This document shows positions 19,583 to 29,757 of a stretch of DNA of 64,000 nt, one piece after another; the first letter of the stretch is position 1, and each line of letters begins with the position of its first letter. The notes beneath the pieces are model-generated. The model made no database searches and was not told the origin of the DNA. It worked only from the letters and a program-made list of their open reading frames with translations. The translations under genes were made by a program, and so were the position numbers. Origin of the DNA: Pantoea sp. RIT-PI-b (GTDB lineage Bacteria; Pseudomonadota; Gammaproteobacteria; Enterobacterales; Enterobacteriaceae); the NCBI RefSeq assembly GCF_001187905.1, contig NZ_LGIS01000020.1, forward strand, positions 310,001 through 374,000. The letters are read 5' to 3'.

Positions 19583-20449
19583 ATGACAGTAATTAACCAA
19601 CCGACATGCAGACTGTTCACCGAAGTTGGACAAACCACACAGCTCGCCGCCTACTATGAAGAGGGGCGCCGTACTATGTGGATGATGCTGCGTGCGCAAC
19701 CGCGCCCAAGTTTCAACCACGAATTAATTGAGGAGATCATGAACCTGAGCTATTCAGCCCAGCGTTCCGGTCTGCCGATTGACTTCTGGGTGACGGGTTC
19801 GTTGGTACCGCAGATGTTTAACGCCGGTGGCGATTTGCGCTTCTTTGTCGAGTGCATTCGTAACAACCGCCGTGAAGCGCTGCGTGCCTATGCGCGCGCC
19901 TGTGTGGACTGCATCCACTCCGCAGCACGGGGTTTTGATACGGGTGCGGTAACGCTGGCGATGATTGAGGGCAGTGCGCTCGGCGGTGGCTTTGAGGCGG
20001 CGCTGGCGCATCACTTCATTCTGGCGCAGAACAGCGCACGCATGGGTTTCCCGGAGATCGCGTTTAACCTGTTCCCGGGCATGGGCGGCTACTCATTAGT
20101 GGCGCGTCGTTCCGGCATGAAGCTGGCCGAAGAGCTGATTATGGAAGGAGAGTCACACAGCGCGGAGTGGTATGAAACGCGTGGTCTGGTCGATAAAGTG
20201 TTCCAACCGGGCGATGGCTATCGCACCACGCGGACCTTTATCGATACGTTGCGTCCAAAGCTCAACGGCGTGCGTGCCATGCTGAAGGCGCGTCAGCGCG
20301 TGTTGCAGTTATCACGCGCTGAGTTAATGGATATCACGGAGGATTGGGTTGATTATGCCTTCACGCTGGAACCGAAAGACATTGCTTATATGGAACGTCT
20401 GGTACAACTGCAGAACCGTCATAGCGCATCCTTGCGCAAAGCCGGCTAA
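19583..20449 (+). CDS. rpfF: RpfF-type diffusible signal factor (DSF) synthase
   Basis: Crotonase-fold enzyme that, in Xanthomonas, Burkholderia and Cronobacter, dehydrates 3-hydroxyacyl-ACP and cleaves the thioester to release cis-2-unsaturated fatty-acid signals (DSF/BDSF). The 288 residues match RpfF through the NAGGDLRFF and LVRAQSR-like QLQNRHS motifs. The two catalytic glutamates are Glu138 (GSALGGGFEAAL) and Glu158 (MGFPEIAFNLFPGMGGYS), 20 apart as Glu141/Glu161 are in Xanthomonas. It converges on rpfR with 15 bases between the stops. A general enoyl-CoA hydratase is unlikely because of the full RpfF-specific pattern. Confidence 0.92.
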   Translation: MTVINQPTCRLFTEVGQTTQLAAYYEEGRRTMWMMLRAQPRPSFNHELIEEIMNLSYSAQRSGLPIDFWVTGSLVPQMFNAGGDLRFFVECIRNNRREALRAYARACVDCIHSAARGFDTGAVTLAMIEGSALGGGFEAALAHHFILAQNSARMGFPEIAFNLFPGMGGYSLVARRSGMKLAEELIMEGESHSAEWYETRGLVDKVFQPGDGYRTTRTFIDTLRPKLNGVRAMLKARQRVLQLSRAELMDITEDWVDYAFTLEPKDIAYMERLVQLQNRHSASLRKAG

Positions 20450-20464
20450 TCTCGCAAACCAGCG

Positions 20465-22450
20465 TTAGACGCGGGCAGGATGCTTAGCCAGCCAATGCCC
20501 GAGCTGTTCTGCGGGCATTGGTTTTGCATAATAATAACCTTGACGCCCATCGACACCGTTGGCCATCACAAACTTCTCTTCGGCTTTCGTTTCAATGCCC
20601 TCGGCAATCACCTGCAGCTTAAGGGCTTTGGCAACCGCGACAATCGCACGGACCAGCGACTGCGCGACAGGTTGCTTATTGATATTACGCACAAAGCTCT
20701 GATCCAGTTTTATGGCATCGATAGGGATGCGCGCCAGCTGGGAAAGCGAGGAGTAACCGGTACCAAAATCATCGAGATGAATTTGCGCACCCAGTTCCTG
20801 GAACTGCTTCATCAGCATCAGCGCGCCAGCTTCATTCTCAATCAAACAACTTTCCGTTAATTCGATATCGATCGGGCAATCCGTCAGGCCAGCTTCGGTC
20901 AGCGCATGTTTCAAATCAGTATAAATGCTCTGGTCGATCAGTTGCTTAGCGGAGACATTCACCGCGACACGCAGATAGATGCCTTCGCTACGCCACTTAA
21001 TAATCTGCTGCAGCACATTGAGCATCACCCAGCGACCCAATGGCACAATCAAACCAGACTCTTCAGCATAGGAGATGAAGTCGCCCGGTGGCACCAACCC
21101 GCGCTCCGGTGAATTCCAGCGCACCAGTGCTTCGGCGCTTAGCACCTCGCCATCGGCATTCAGTTTCGGCTGATAATGCACCACCAGATGGTCGAGCTCG
21201 AGCGCTTTGCGCAGATTGGTATCGAGCCAAAGGTACTCAAACACCCGCTGGTTCATCTCATTTGCGAATACGCAGAACTTGCCGCGCCCGTTCTCCTTGG
21301 CGTGGTACATCGCGGTATCCGCGTTGCGAATCAAGCTTTCACGATCTTCGCCGTGCAGCGGAGCCAGAGCGATACCAATCGAGCAGCCGCTATACACCTC
21401 AATCAGGCCGATGCGGAAGGGCTGGCGCAGACGTTCAAGAATACGCGACGCCATCGCCTCCAGCGCCGCCTGGCTGGTATGTTCCGCCAGTACGACAAAT
21501 TCATCGCCGCCGAGGCGCGCCAGCGTCTGGTCTTTGCTCAGGCAGCTGAGGATCGCCAGAGACACTGCTTGCAGCAACTGATCGCCGAACATATGGCCGT
21601 ACGCGTCATTGACCTTCTTAAAATTGTCTAAATCGAGGTAAACCACACCGGTTTGACTGCCATTTGCCAGCTCCAGTGCCAGACTAATCTGCTGATGAAT
21701 AGCGTTGCGGTTAGGCAACCCCGTCACCGTATCGGTATTGGCTAAGACGCGCAGCCGTTCCTGCGCCCGGCGCTCTTCGGTGATGTCCGTTCCTGAACAG
21801 ATGAGGAAAATTTCATTTTTTCCGCTACCGCTGTGAACAAACTTATTACGAAACAGAAACAGTCGCTGGCCTTTACGGGTTTTAATCCAGCGCTCAACCT
21901 CGTAAGAACTGCCTTCACTGAAGAAACCGGCGATGTTACGCCGTGACGCCTGCGCTTCCTGCTTGGTCATAAACAGTTGAAACACATTACGGCCAATCAC
22001 TTCCTGCTCTTTCAGTCCGGTGTACTCTTCGCTTAAACGATTGAATCGCTGAATATTGCCGCGTTGATCGAGTATCACAATCACGGAATTGGCTTCCGAA
22101 ACTACCTGCTCCGCGAACGATAAACCGAGCGTCAAATCCCGCGCGACAGCAGAGGTATCGCCCCAGGCTGACGAGGTGCCAGCCCAGGTGGATTGATTAA
22201 CTTTACGGCCAACAAAATGCATCGGTACCGGCTCGCCATGCAGCGACAGCGTGAGGTTAATACTGGAGGTTATAACGGTCATCGCACGCAACAAACTGGC
22301 TTGTGCGGGAGTAAGTGGAACCGCCATATTGGTATTCGCGTTCTCATCTTCGGCAAAATGCAAAGCATCACTATCTGAGGTTAAACGCCAATGAGGGCTG
22401 GTGGTGCCAAACAAGGTGTACAACAGTGTTTGCCCTTGTTCATCGGTCAT
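20465..22450 (-). CDS. rpfR: DSF receptor / cyclic-di-GMP enzyme RpfR (PdeR/YciR orthologue)
   Basis: 661 residues, as in E. coli PdeR (YciR). Order: N-terminal RpfF-interaction (FI) domain about 1-95, PAS domain about 110-225 that binds BDSF in Cronobacter and Burkholderia, GGDEF domain with intact GGDEF at 314-318, and EAL domain with EAL at 438-440 and the LDDFGTGYSSL loop. Both catalytic signatures are intact, so it may make and degrade c-di-GMP; BDSF binding stimulates the phosphodiesterase in studied orthologues. It stands tail-to-tail with rpfF. E. coli has pdeR here but no rpfF. GGA-rich leader at 22460-22468. Confidence 0.93.
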   Translation of the reverse strand: MTDEQGQTLLYTLFGTTSPHWRLTSDSDALHFAEDENANTNMAVPLTPAQASLLRAMTVITSSINLTLSLHGEPVPMHFVGRKVNQSTWAGTSSAWGDTSAVARDLTLGLSFAEQVVSEANSVIVILDQRGNIQRFNRLSEEYTGLKEQEVIGRNVFQLFMTKQEAQASRRNIAGFFSEGSSYEVERWIKTRKGQRLFLFRNKFVHSGSGKNEIFLICSGTDITEERRAQERLRVLANTDTVTGLPNRNAIHQQISLALELANGSQTGVVYLDLDNFKKVNDAYGHMFGDQLLQAVSLAILSCLSKDQTLARLGGDEFVVLAEHTSQAALEAMASRILERLRQPFRIGLIEVYSGCSIGIALAPLHGEDRESLIRNADTAMYHAKENGRGKFCVFANEMNQRVFEYLWLDTNLRKALELDHLVVHYQPKLNADGEVLSAEALVRWNSPERGLVPPGDFISYAEESGLIVPLGRWVMLNVLQQIIKWRSEGIYLRVAVNVSAKQLIDQSIYTDLKHALTEAGLTDCPIDIELTESCLIENEAGALMLMKQFQELGAQIHLDDFGTGYSSLSQLARIPIDAIKLDQSFVRNINKQPVAQSLVRAIVAVAKALKLQVIAEGIETKAEEKFVMANGVDGRQGYYYAKPMPAEQLGHWLAKHPARV

Positions 22451-22575
22451 GGAAACTTCCTCCGGGGGGAATGCTCAGCGGGCGGTATCTCATTATTTTA
22501 GCTACAGTATTCAACCTCCTGAGCCAGCACAAGATGCAATCTTAATATATTTTTGTTTTTATTAAAGAATGGCAC

Positions 22576-22599
22576 GAAAAAGCCCCGATAAACGGGGCT
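22576..22599 (-). terminator. Terminator of the cstA-ybdD operon
   Basis: Stem AGCCCCG/CGGGGCT with a 5-base loop, followed on the minus strand by TTTTT; it begins 9 bases after the stop codon of the YbdD-like gene. Confidence 0.9.
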
Positions 22600-22607
22600 G
22601 AAAAGCG

Positions 22608-22904
22608 TTAGCAAGGACACTTGCCGAGTTTGCCTGGCTGGCTGGGAAAACGCGCATCGAGGCAGTGTCGGTGGAAAGCCCGTTCATTCATCGGTGCGAT
22701 GTCTGGATGATGTTCACGCATATGCTTCAGATAAGTTTGATAGTCATGAACGCCGACCATTAAGCGAAAGCTCTGCTGCAAACCCTGCCACAGTCGCTGC
22801 CAGCGCGTAAGAGTTTGCCCAGCCGGGGCGGATGCTATCGGTAAGCATTGCTGAATGTGCCACGCGCCACGCGGTTTTCTCCAATGGAAAATGGACTCAG
22901 ACAT
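22608..22904 (-). CDS. YbdD/YjiX-family small protein, partner of the CstA transporter
   Basis: 98 residues. The core FRLMVGVHDYQTYLKHMREHHPD and the arginine/histidine-rich second half match the YbdD/YjiX family, which is nearly always encoded directly after a CstA-type transporter; the role is unknown. This copy has an N-terminal extension of about 30 residues and ends KCPC. The start overlaps the transporter stop by 8 bases, showing translational coupling. Confidence 0.85.
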   Translation of the reverse strand: MSESIFHWRKPRGAWHIQQCLPIASAPAGQTLTRWQRLWQGLQQSFRLMVGVHDYQTYLKHMREHHPDIAPMNERAFHRHCLDARFPSQPGKLGKCPC

Positions 22905-24963
22905 TTCGCACCTCTTTACGCAGAGAGATCTCAGATTCGTGGGTAGTCGGTACTGCGCTGTTAAGTGCCCGACGAATCACGAAGAAGGCGGCAACCAGCA
23001 TGGTGACCGCCACCAGCATGAAGAAGGCGCACAGGGCCGCGTTAATTTGATTGCTAAACACGATGGTTTGCATATCGGCGACCGTTTTCGCCGGGGCAAT
23101 GACAATCCCATCATCAATGCCTTTACGGAATTTATTGGCCTGAGCGAGGAAGCCAATCGAGGGCTTCTCATGGAAAATCTTCTGCCAGCCAGCGGTCATT
23201 GAGGTAATAAACAGCCAGGCGGTGGGTAAAATTGTTACCCATGCGTAGCGCTGCTTTTTCATCTTGAACAGCACCACGGTGCCGAGAATCAACGCCATTG
23301 ACGCCAGCATCTGGTTGCCGATGCCAAACAGCGGCCACAGCGTATTAATGCCACCGAGCGGATCGACCACGCCTTGATAGACAAAGAAGCCCCAGCCAGC
23401 GACAGCGACAGTGGTGCCAGCCATATTGCCCAGCCATGAACGGTTATTGGCCATGGACGGCACCACGGTGCCCACCAGGTCCTGCACCATAAACCGGCAG
23501 GCGCGCGTACCGGCATCAACCGCAGTAAGAATAAACAGCGCTTCAAACAGAATGGCGAAGTGATACCAGAACGCCATCATGGCGCGGCTGTTAAACACTT
23601 CGGTAATAATATGCGCCATGCCCACCGCGAAGGTTGGCGCGCCACCGGCACGTGACAGAATGGTGCTTTCACCCACGTCGCGCGCGATGCCGCTTAGCAT
23701 CTCTGGCGTCACCACAAAGCCCCAGCCGTTAATCGCCTGCGAGGCGCTTTCCACCGTGGTGCCAATCAGCGCGGCAGGGGAGTTCATGGCAAAGTAGACG
23801 CCTGGATCGAGCACCGAGGCGCAAATCAGCGCCATGATCGCCACGAACGACTCCATCAACATCGCGCCATAGCCGATAAAGCGAATATGACTTTCGCGCT
23901 CCACCAGTTTCGGCGTGGTTCCGCTCGAGACCAACGCGTGGAAGCCGGAAATCGCGCCACAGGCAATGGTAATAAACAGGAACGGGAACAGTGCGCCGGA
24001 GAATACCGGGCCGGTACCATCAATAAATTTGGTGACGGCGGGCATCTTCATTTCAGGCATGGCAAACAGAATGCCAATCGCCAGACCAATGATGACGCCG
24101 ATTTTCAGGAAGGTAGAGAGATAATCGCGCGGCGCCAGCAGCAACCACACCGGCAGCGAAGAGGCGATAAAACCGTAGATTACCAGCACCCACGTCAGCT
24201 CCGTGCCTTTCAGGGTAAACAGCGGGCCCCAGTAAGGGTCGGCTGCCACGTTGCCGCCGTAAATGATCGCCGCCATCATTAGAACGAAGCCAATGATCGA
24301 CACTTCCGCAATTTTCCCCGGTCGCAGGAAGCGCATATACACGCCCATAAACAGCGCAATGGGAATGGTTGCGGCAATAGTGAACAAGCCCCACGGACTA
24401 TTTGCTAACGCTTTTACCACCACCAGCGCCAGTGCGGAGAGGATGATGATCATCACGCCCAACGCGCCAAGCATGGTAACCACACCGGCGAAGGATCCGA
24501 GCTCCTGGCGCGCCATCTCACCCAGTGAACGTCCATCACGACGCGTCGAGATAAACAGAATCAGGAAGTCCTGCACCGCGCCGGCAAACATGACGCCCAC
24601 CAGAATCCAGATGGTGCCGGGCAGAAAACCCATTTGCGCCGCGAGAATCGGCCCAACCAGCGGCCCCGCACCGGCAATCGCCGCAAAGTGGTGGCCGAAC
24701 AGCACCCATTTATTGGTGGGAACGTAATCGAGACCGTCACTGAGGCGCTCCGCCGGCGTAAGTCGACGATCGTCCAGTTCAAAGATGCGCTTTGAAATAA
24801 ACAGGCTGTAGAAGCGGTAGGCAATGCTGTAGCAGGCGACGGAGGCAATGACCAGCCAGACAGCGTTGACATGCTCGCCGCGGCTGAGCGCCAGCATGGC
24901 AAACGCGCCCGCGCCAATTAACGCCACCGCTAACCAGATCAATCTGGTTTTGACGTTGTTCAT
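22897..24963 (-). CDS. CstA-family transporter (peptide/pyruvate uptake)
   Basis: 688-residue inner-membrane protein with 16 or more hydrophobic helices. CstA motifs are plain: LFGHHFAAIAGAGPLVGP, STRRDGRSLGE, FITIACGAISGFHALVSSGTTPK and FWYHFAILFEALFILTAVDAGTR. E. coli CstA is a carbon-starvation peptide/pyruvate importer and BtsT a pyruvate importer. This protein is a little shorter than both (701 and 716), and I cannot say which it replaces. It is inserted between rpfR and rnb, which are neighbours in E. coli. No BtsSR-type two-component genes are nearby. Confidence 0.92.
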   Translation of the reverse strand: MNNVKTRLIWLAVALIGAGAFAMLALSRGEHVNAVWLVIASVACYSIAYRFYSLFISKRIFELDDRRLTPAERLSDGLDYVPTNKWVLFGHHFAAIAGAGPLVGPILAAQMGFLPGTIWILVGVMFAGAVQDFLILFISTRRDGRSLGEMARQELGSFAGVVTMLGALGVMIIILSALALVVVKALANSPWGLFTIAATIPIALFMGVYMRFLRPGKIAEVSIIGFVLMMAAIIYGGNVAADPYWGPLFTLKGTELTWVLVIYGFIASSLPVWLLLAPRDYLSTFLKIGVIIGLAIGILFAMPEMKMPAVTKFIDGTGPVFSGALFPFLFITIACGAISGFHALVSSGTTPKLVERESHIRFIGYGAMLMESFVAIMALICASVLDPGVYFAMNSPAALIGTTVESASQAINGWGFVVTPEMLSGIARDVGESTILSRAGGAPTFAVGMAHIITEVFNSRAMMAFWYHFAILFEALFILTAVDAGTRACRFMVQDLVGTVVPSMANNRSWLGNMAGTTVAVAGWGFFVYQGVVDPLGGINTLWPLFGIGNQMLASMALILGTVVLFKMKKQRYAWVTILPTAWLFITSMTAGWQKIFHEKPSIGFLAQANKFRKGIDDGIVIAPAKTVADMQTIVFSNQINAALCAFFMLVAVTMLVAAFFVIRRALNSAVPTTHESEISLRKEVRNV

Positions 24964-25101
24964 GAGTTAACTCCTTGTAGGGACCGGGAAAAGAGGCGAT
25001 CGAATACAACAAGTTAAAAGTAATGTAATGAATTGTTAACGACAGGCGAAGGCGTTAGAAATGTGAAGCGGAATGCAAATTTAACATTTGCTAAAGCGGG
25101 C

Positions 25102-25135
25102 GAAGAGAAATGCGGGATAACGGCTGTTATCCCGC
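25102..25135 (-). terminator. Terminator of rnb
   Basis: Ten-bp stem GCGGGATAAC/GTTATCCCGC with a 4-base loop; on the minus strand ATTTCTCTT follows. Confidence 0.75.
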
Positions 25136-25147
25136 AGGTTTTCATGC

Positions 25148-27082
25148 TCAGGCGGCGGGACGAGCCACCACGCTGCGTGTTTCCATGCGCACTTCGGCGA
25201 TGGTCACATCAATGATGTCAGTAACGCGGTAAGCCACTTCACCTTTAATCTGAACGGTGCCGCTCTCCTGCGAGCACACCAGTTCATCACGCACCGCGTG
25301 GATGAATGGTGCAGGGATAAAGGCAACCGCGCCATTTTCCTGCAAACGAACGCGCATACCGCCGCGCGACACGTCGATAACTTCGGCGCTGAATTTGCGG
25401 TCGGTGCCAGCAAATGGCGACAGGAAACGTGCATAGAGCCAATCACCCACATCGCGTTCTGCCATACGGTTCAGGCGACGACGCTCGCTCATGATCGTCG
25501 TCAGCTCATCCTGCGGACGGGCGATGCTGTCACCGCGCACAATCGCTTTCAGCAGACGATGGTTGATCATGTCACCAAACTTACGAATCGGCGATGTCCA
25601 GGTCGCGTAGGCGTCGAGGCCGAGGCCAAAGTGCGGGCCAGGCTCAGTGCCGACTTCCGCAAAGGACTGGAAGCGACGAATGCGGCTATCAAGATACTGC
25701 GTTGGCTGCGCATCGAGTTCACGACGCAGCTGACGGAAGCCTTCCAGCGTGGTAATTGCCTGCGGATCAACGGTGATACCGTGTCCCGCCAGCACGCCAG
25801 CGGCCTGCTCAGCATTCGCCAGATCAAAGCCGGTATGCAGGTTGTAGATACCGAAGCCCAGCTTCTCCTGCAGCACGTTGGCGGCACAGACGTTAGCCAG
25901 AATCATTGACTCTTCTACGATGCGGTTAGCGATGCGACGTGGCTCGGAGATGATATCCAGCACTTCGCCTTTCTCGCCCAGCACGAAGCGGTAGTCCGGA
26001 CGATCTTTAAACACCAGCGCATGGGTTTGACGCCACTCGCTGCGCGCCAGGCAAACCTGATGCAGCAGGCGAATCTGCTGGGCAATCGCCTCGTTCTCTG
26101 GCTGCCAGCTGCCGCTATTTTCCAGCCAATCGGAGACCTCGTCATAAACCAGTTTGGCTTTCGATTCGATCCACGCGGCGAAGAAGTGCACATCGTCAGC
26201 CAGGCTGCCATCTTTCAGTACCGTTACGCGGCACGCCAGCGCCGGACGACGCTCGTTCGGACGCAGTGAACAGACGTTGTCAGAAAGCTCGCGCGGCAGC
26301 ATTGGAATGTTGAAGCCCGGCAGATAGTTGGTGAAGGCGCGTTTTGACGCCAGCTTATCCAGCTCGCTGCCTTCCGGCACGTAAGCGGTAGGATCGGCGA
26401 TAGCGATGGTCAGCGAAAGATTGCCGTCGGCGGTCTCTTCCACATACAGCGCATCATCCATATCCTGGGTGCTGGCGCTGTCGATGGTGACGAAGTTCAG
26501 GGCTGTCAGATCTTCACGCTGCAGATTCTCATCAATCATCTCACCAAAACCGACGTCGGGTGCCTGACGTTCGAGGTTGTGACGCGACAGCGTCACCCAC
26601 CACGGCGCGAGGTGATCGTCCGCAGTGACAATGAATTCGGTCAGTTCGGCATAGAAACCGCGATCGCCCTTCAGCGGATGACGGCGCATTTCCGCCACCG
26701 CCCAATCGCCGTTCTGGAAATCGTGGGACACGCTACGATCGGCGCGACACTGAATCGCATCTTTCAGCAGCGGATGATCCGGTACAATCGACAGGCGATC
26801 GTCCTTCTTTTGTACGCGGCCGACAAAGCGGGTCAGGAACGGCTCAACCAGGGTTTCCGGCTCGGCACTCTCGCGGTCTTTATCGGTGTGGATCACGGCT
26901 GAAATACGGTCGCCGTGCATCACTTTCTTCATCTGCGGTGGCGGAATGAAGTAGCTTTTTTGGGCATCAACTTCAAGGAAGCCAAAGCCTTTTTCCGTAC
27001 CTTTAACAACACCTTCGACGCGCGGAGTCTGCGCGTGAAGCTTCTCTTTAAGCTGCGCGAGCAGCGGATTATCCTGGAACAT
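25148..27082 (-). CDS. rnb: Exoribonuclease II
   Basis: Processive 3'-to-5' exoribonuclease that degrades unstructured RNA and trims poly(A) tails. 644 residues as in E. coli: cold-shock domains (about 20-170), RNB catalytic domain with the metal-binding Asp201, Asp207, Asp209 and Asp210 ([14 protein letters not shown]), and a C-terminal S1 domain (about 560-640). It is a single gene between two terminators, separated here from rpfR by the cstA-ybdD pair. Confidence 0.97.
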   Translation of the reverse strand: MFQDNPLLAQLKEKLHAQTPRVEGVVKGTEKGFGFLEVDAQKSYFIPPPQMKKVMHGDRISAVIHTDKDRESAEPETLVEPFLTRFVGRVQKKDDRLSIVPDHPLLKDAIQCRADRSVSHDFQNGDWAVAEMRRHPLKGDRGFYAELTEFIVTADDHLAPWWVTLSRHNLERQAPDVGFGEMIDENLQREDLTALNFVTIDSASTQDMDDALYVEETADGNLSLTIAIADPTAYVPEGSELDKLASKRAFTNYLPGFNIPMLPRELSDNVCSLRPNERRPALACRVTVLKDGSLADDVHFFAAWIESKAKLVYDEVSDWLENSGSWQPENEAIAQQIRLLHQVCLARSEWRQTHALVFKDRPDYRFVLGEKGEVLDIISEPRRIANRIVEESMILANVCAANVLQEKLGFGIYNLHTGFDLANAEQAAGVLAGHGITVDPQAITTLEGFRQLRRELDAQPTQYLDSRIRRFQSFAEVGTEPGPHFGLGLDAYATWTSPIRKFGDMINHRLLKAIVRGDSIARPQDELTTIMSERRRLNRMAERDVGDWLYARFLSPFAGTDRKFSAEVIDVSRGGMRVRLQENGAVAFIPAPFIHAVRDELVCSQESGTVQIKGEVAYRVTDIIDVTIAEVRMETRSVVARPAA

Positions 27083-27161
27083 AATTTATATAGTTTCGTG
27101 GCCTAAGAGCGGCTGACAGTTTTACGCGAATCGGGTGCGCGCGGCAAGGCCAAAACAGGCT

Positions 27162-27186
27162 AAAAAGCCGCTTTACGCGGCTTTTT
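27162..27186. terminator. Bidirectional terminator between the YdeP-like gene and rnb
   Basis: Perfect 10-bp inverted repeat AAAAAGCCGC/GCGGCTTTTT with a 5-base loop, symmetrical A and T runs, directly after the YdeP-like stop on the minus strand. Confidence 0.88.
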
Positions 27187-27206
27187 ACCTTCTGATAACG
27201 CTTTGG

Positions 27207-29513
27207 TCAGGCGATACGTTGCGAGGGTACGGCGGCGGTTAATGCCAGCTTAACCGGCACCGATTTTGAGGTCGGCGTGCCACTGCCGTCGCCGAAGCTG
27301 GAAAGCGGCACCAGCGGGTTAGTTTCCGGATAATAAGCGGCGAGGTTACCGCGCGGAATATTGTAAGGCACCAGCTTGAAACCACTGACGCGACGCGTCA
27401 AACCGTCATTCCACAGCGTTTCAATATCCACCAACTGGCCTTCGGTGAAGCCCAGCGATGCCATATCCTCCGGATGAATAAACACCACTTCGCGCTGACC
27501 GTACACGCCGCGATAGCGATCGTCGAGGCCATAAATGGTGGTGTTGTACTGATCGTGGGAGCGCAGAGTTTGCAGCGTGAACGGCACGGCAACATCACCC
27601 AGCTGTGGAAACAGCGAGGTTGGCAGTGCCGCTGCGCTGAACTCGGCTAATTTGCTCGGCGTGTTGAAGCGCAGTTCGGCCGCGGCGCTGCCCAGATAGA
27701 ATCCGCCTGGGATGTCACATTTGTTATTGAAATCAGCAAAGCCCGGAATCGTCGCCGCAATGTGATCGCGAATCAGATCGTAGTTGCCCGCCATCGCCAG
27801 CCAGTCGATTTTATCGCTGCCTAAGGTTGCATGCGCAATGCCCGCAACAATCGCGGTTTCGGAACGCTGCGTCTCGGCCAGCGGAATGCCCACGCCTTCA
27901 GAGGCGTGCACCATGCTGAAGGAGTCTTCGACGGTAATATATTGATTGCCGCTCGCCTGGCGATCGCGCTCGGTGCGGCCCAATGTCGGCAGAATCAACC
28001 CTTCATGGCCCGGCACCAGGTGGCTGCGGTTCAGTTTGGTGCTGATGTGCACCGTCAAACCGCAGTGCTGCAACGCCTCTTCGGTGACCGGTGAATCCGG
28101 TGCTGCCGCAGCAAGGTTACCGCCCAGCGCAATCAGCACTTTCACTTCGTCACGCAGCATCGCATTCAACGCTTCAACGGTGTTGTGGCCATGCTCGCGT
28201 GGCGGCTCGAAATCAAAATGTGCGCCCAGTGCATCGAGGAACGCCTTGCTCGGCTTCTCATCAATCCCCATGGTGCGGTTGCCCTGCACGTTACTGTGGC
28301 CGCGTACCGGACACAGGCCAGCGCCTTTTTTGCCCAGTTGACCAAACAGCAGCTGCAGGTTGGTGATTTCGCGAACGGTATCGACCGAATGTTTGTGCTG
28401 GGTGATGCCCATTGCCCAGGTAACGATGACGCGTTCGGCACTTTGATAAATGGCCGCTGCTTCACGAATCTGCGTTTCGCTCAGGCCCGATTGGCGCACA
28501 ATATCATCCCAGCGGGTGTTATCCACCGCGGCAAGATACTCTTCGATGCCTTGCGTGTTGGCATCGATAAAGGCTTGATCGAAAATACCTTTCTCACCGG
28601 CGGTCAAACGCGCACGCTGCACTTCCAGCAGCGTTTTCACCATGCCACGAATCGCCGCCATATCGCCACCAAGGTTGGGCTGGTAATAGGCAGAACTAAT
28701 CGTGCCAGCCATCGAGGTGACGATCTCCAGCGGCTTCTGCGGATCGGCAAAACGCTCAAGTCCGCGCTCACGTAAGGTATTAAAGGTGACGATTTTCGCG
28801 CCGTGATCGGCAGCGTGACGCAGGCTGTGCAGCATACGTGGATGGTTGGTGCCTGGATTCTGGCCCAAGACGAAAATCGCGTCTGCGTGATCGAAATCAT
28901 CCAGACGAATGGTGCCTTTGCCCACGCCGATGCTGCGCTTTAGGCCAGTACCACTGGCTTCGTGGCACATGTTGGAGCAGTCAGGGAAGTTATTGCTGCC
29001 CATCACGCGACCAAACAGTTGATAAAGCCATGAGGCTTCATTGCTGGCGCGGCCGGAGGTATACAGCTCCATCTGATTCGGATGGTCCATCGCCTGCAAA
29101 TGGTGTGCAATGAGCGCAAAGGCATCATCCCAGCTAATCGGCTCGTAATGGTCGGTCGCGCTGTTATAGCGCATTGGGTGGGTCAAGCGTCCCTGATATT
29201 CGAGGAAATAGTCACTTTGCTGATACAGGGTGCTTACGCTGTGCTGGGCGAAGAATTCAGGCTCAACTACACGACGTGTCGCTTCCCACGTCACCGCTTT
29301 GGCGCCGTTTTCACAGAAGCTGAAGGTGCTTTTGTTGTCATCGCCCCATGCACAACCTGGGCAGTCGAAACCGCGCGCTTTGTTCATACGCATCAGATTA
29401 CGCATGTTTTTCAGCGCCGCTTTGCTATCAAGGACAAAACGGGTGGTGGCTTCCAAAGAACCCCAGCCGCCCGCCGCCGCGCGATAGGGTTGAATCTTAC
29501 GTTTAAATTTCAT
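27207..29513 (-). CDS. YdeP-family molybdopterin oxidoreductase (FdhF-like)
   Basis: 768 residues with the full pattern of E. coli YdeP, a formate-dehydrogenase-alpha-like protein of the DMSO-reductase superfamily linked to acid resistance. Seen here: GFDCPGCAW near the start (two cysteines for a possible cluster), YTSGRASNEASWLYQLFGR, NNFPDCSNMCHEASG, GHNPG-type GQNPGTNHPRMLHSL, and C-terminal RSHDQYNTTIYGLDDRYRGVYGQR. There is no selenocysteine codon and no signal peptide, so it should be cytosolic and bind bis-MGD. The electron partner and substrate are unknown. No fdhD or other formate genes are adjacent. Confidence 0.9.
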   Translation of the reverse strand: MKFKRKIQPYRAAAGGWGSLEATTRFVLDSKAALKNMRNLMRMNKARGFDCPGCAWGDDNKSTFSFCENGAKAVTWEATRRVVEPEFFAQHSVSTLYQQSDYFLEYQGRLTHPMRYNSATDHYEPISWDDAFALIAHHLQAMDHPNQMELYTSGRASNEASWLYQLFGRVMGSNNFPDCSNMCHEASGTGLKRSIGVGKGTIRLDDFDHADAIFVLGQNPGTNHPRMLHSLRHAADHGAKIVTFNTLRERGLERFADPQKPLEIVTSMAGTISSAYYQPNLGGDMAAIRGMVKTLLEVQRARLTAGEKGIFDQAFIDANTQGIEEYLAAVDNTRWDDIVRQSGLSETQIREAAAIYQSAERVIVTWAMGITQHKHSVDTVREITNLQLLFGQLGKKGAGLCPVRGHSNVQGNRTMGIDEKPSKAFLDALGAHFDFEPPREHGHNTVEALNAMLRDEVKVLIALGGNLAAAAPDSPVTEEALQHCGLTVHISTKLNRSHLVPGHEGLILPTLGRTERDRQASGNQYITVEDSFSMVHASEGVGIPLAETQRSETAIVAGIAHATLGSDKIDWLAMAGNYDLIRDHIAATIPGFADFNNKCDIPGGFYLGSAAAELRFNTPSKLAEFSAAALPTSLFPQLGDVAVPFTLQTLRSHDQYNTTIYGLDDRYRGVYGQREVVFIHPEDMASLGFTEGQLVDIETLWNDGLTRRVSGFKLVPYNIPRGNLAAYYPETNPLVPLSSFGDGSGTPTSKSVPVKLALTAAVPSQRIA

Positions 29514-29650
29514 AGTTGCAGGCTTATTTGTTTATGAGTTGTTATCAGAATATGTCTTCTGTTAGCGGGAAGTGTGCGACTCTCCTTAAAAGTTGTCTAA
29601 TTGATTGGTTTAATGGTGCGATAGGCGGCGTTTATCGCAACATGCGTGTA

Positions 29651-29672
29651 AAGCGTGACCTAAATCAAACTT
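29651..29672. promoter_or_regulatory. Candidate CRP site upstream of the PTS gene
   Basis: AAGCGTGACCTAAATCAAACTT fits the 22-base CRP consensus (AAATGTGATCTAGATCACATTT) at 16 positions, with GTGA and TCA-A half-sites correctly spaced. It lies 86 bases before the PTS start codon, in the region divergent from the YdeP-like gene. Confidence 0.5.
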
Positions 29673-29757
29673 TCCCGGCTGATAAGGGCCGGCGGTTACG
29701 CGTTGCTGAGATAACTGACTAATAATTGCTCTTTCCATTCTGAAAAGGGCATGCAGC

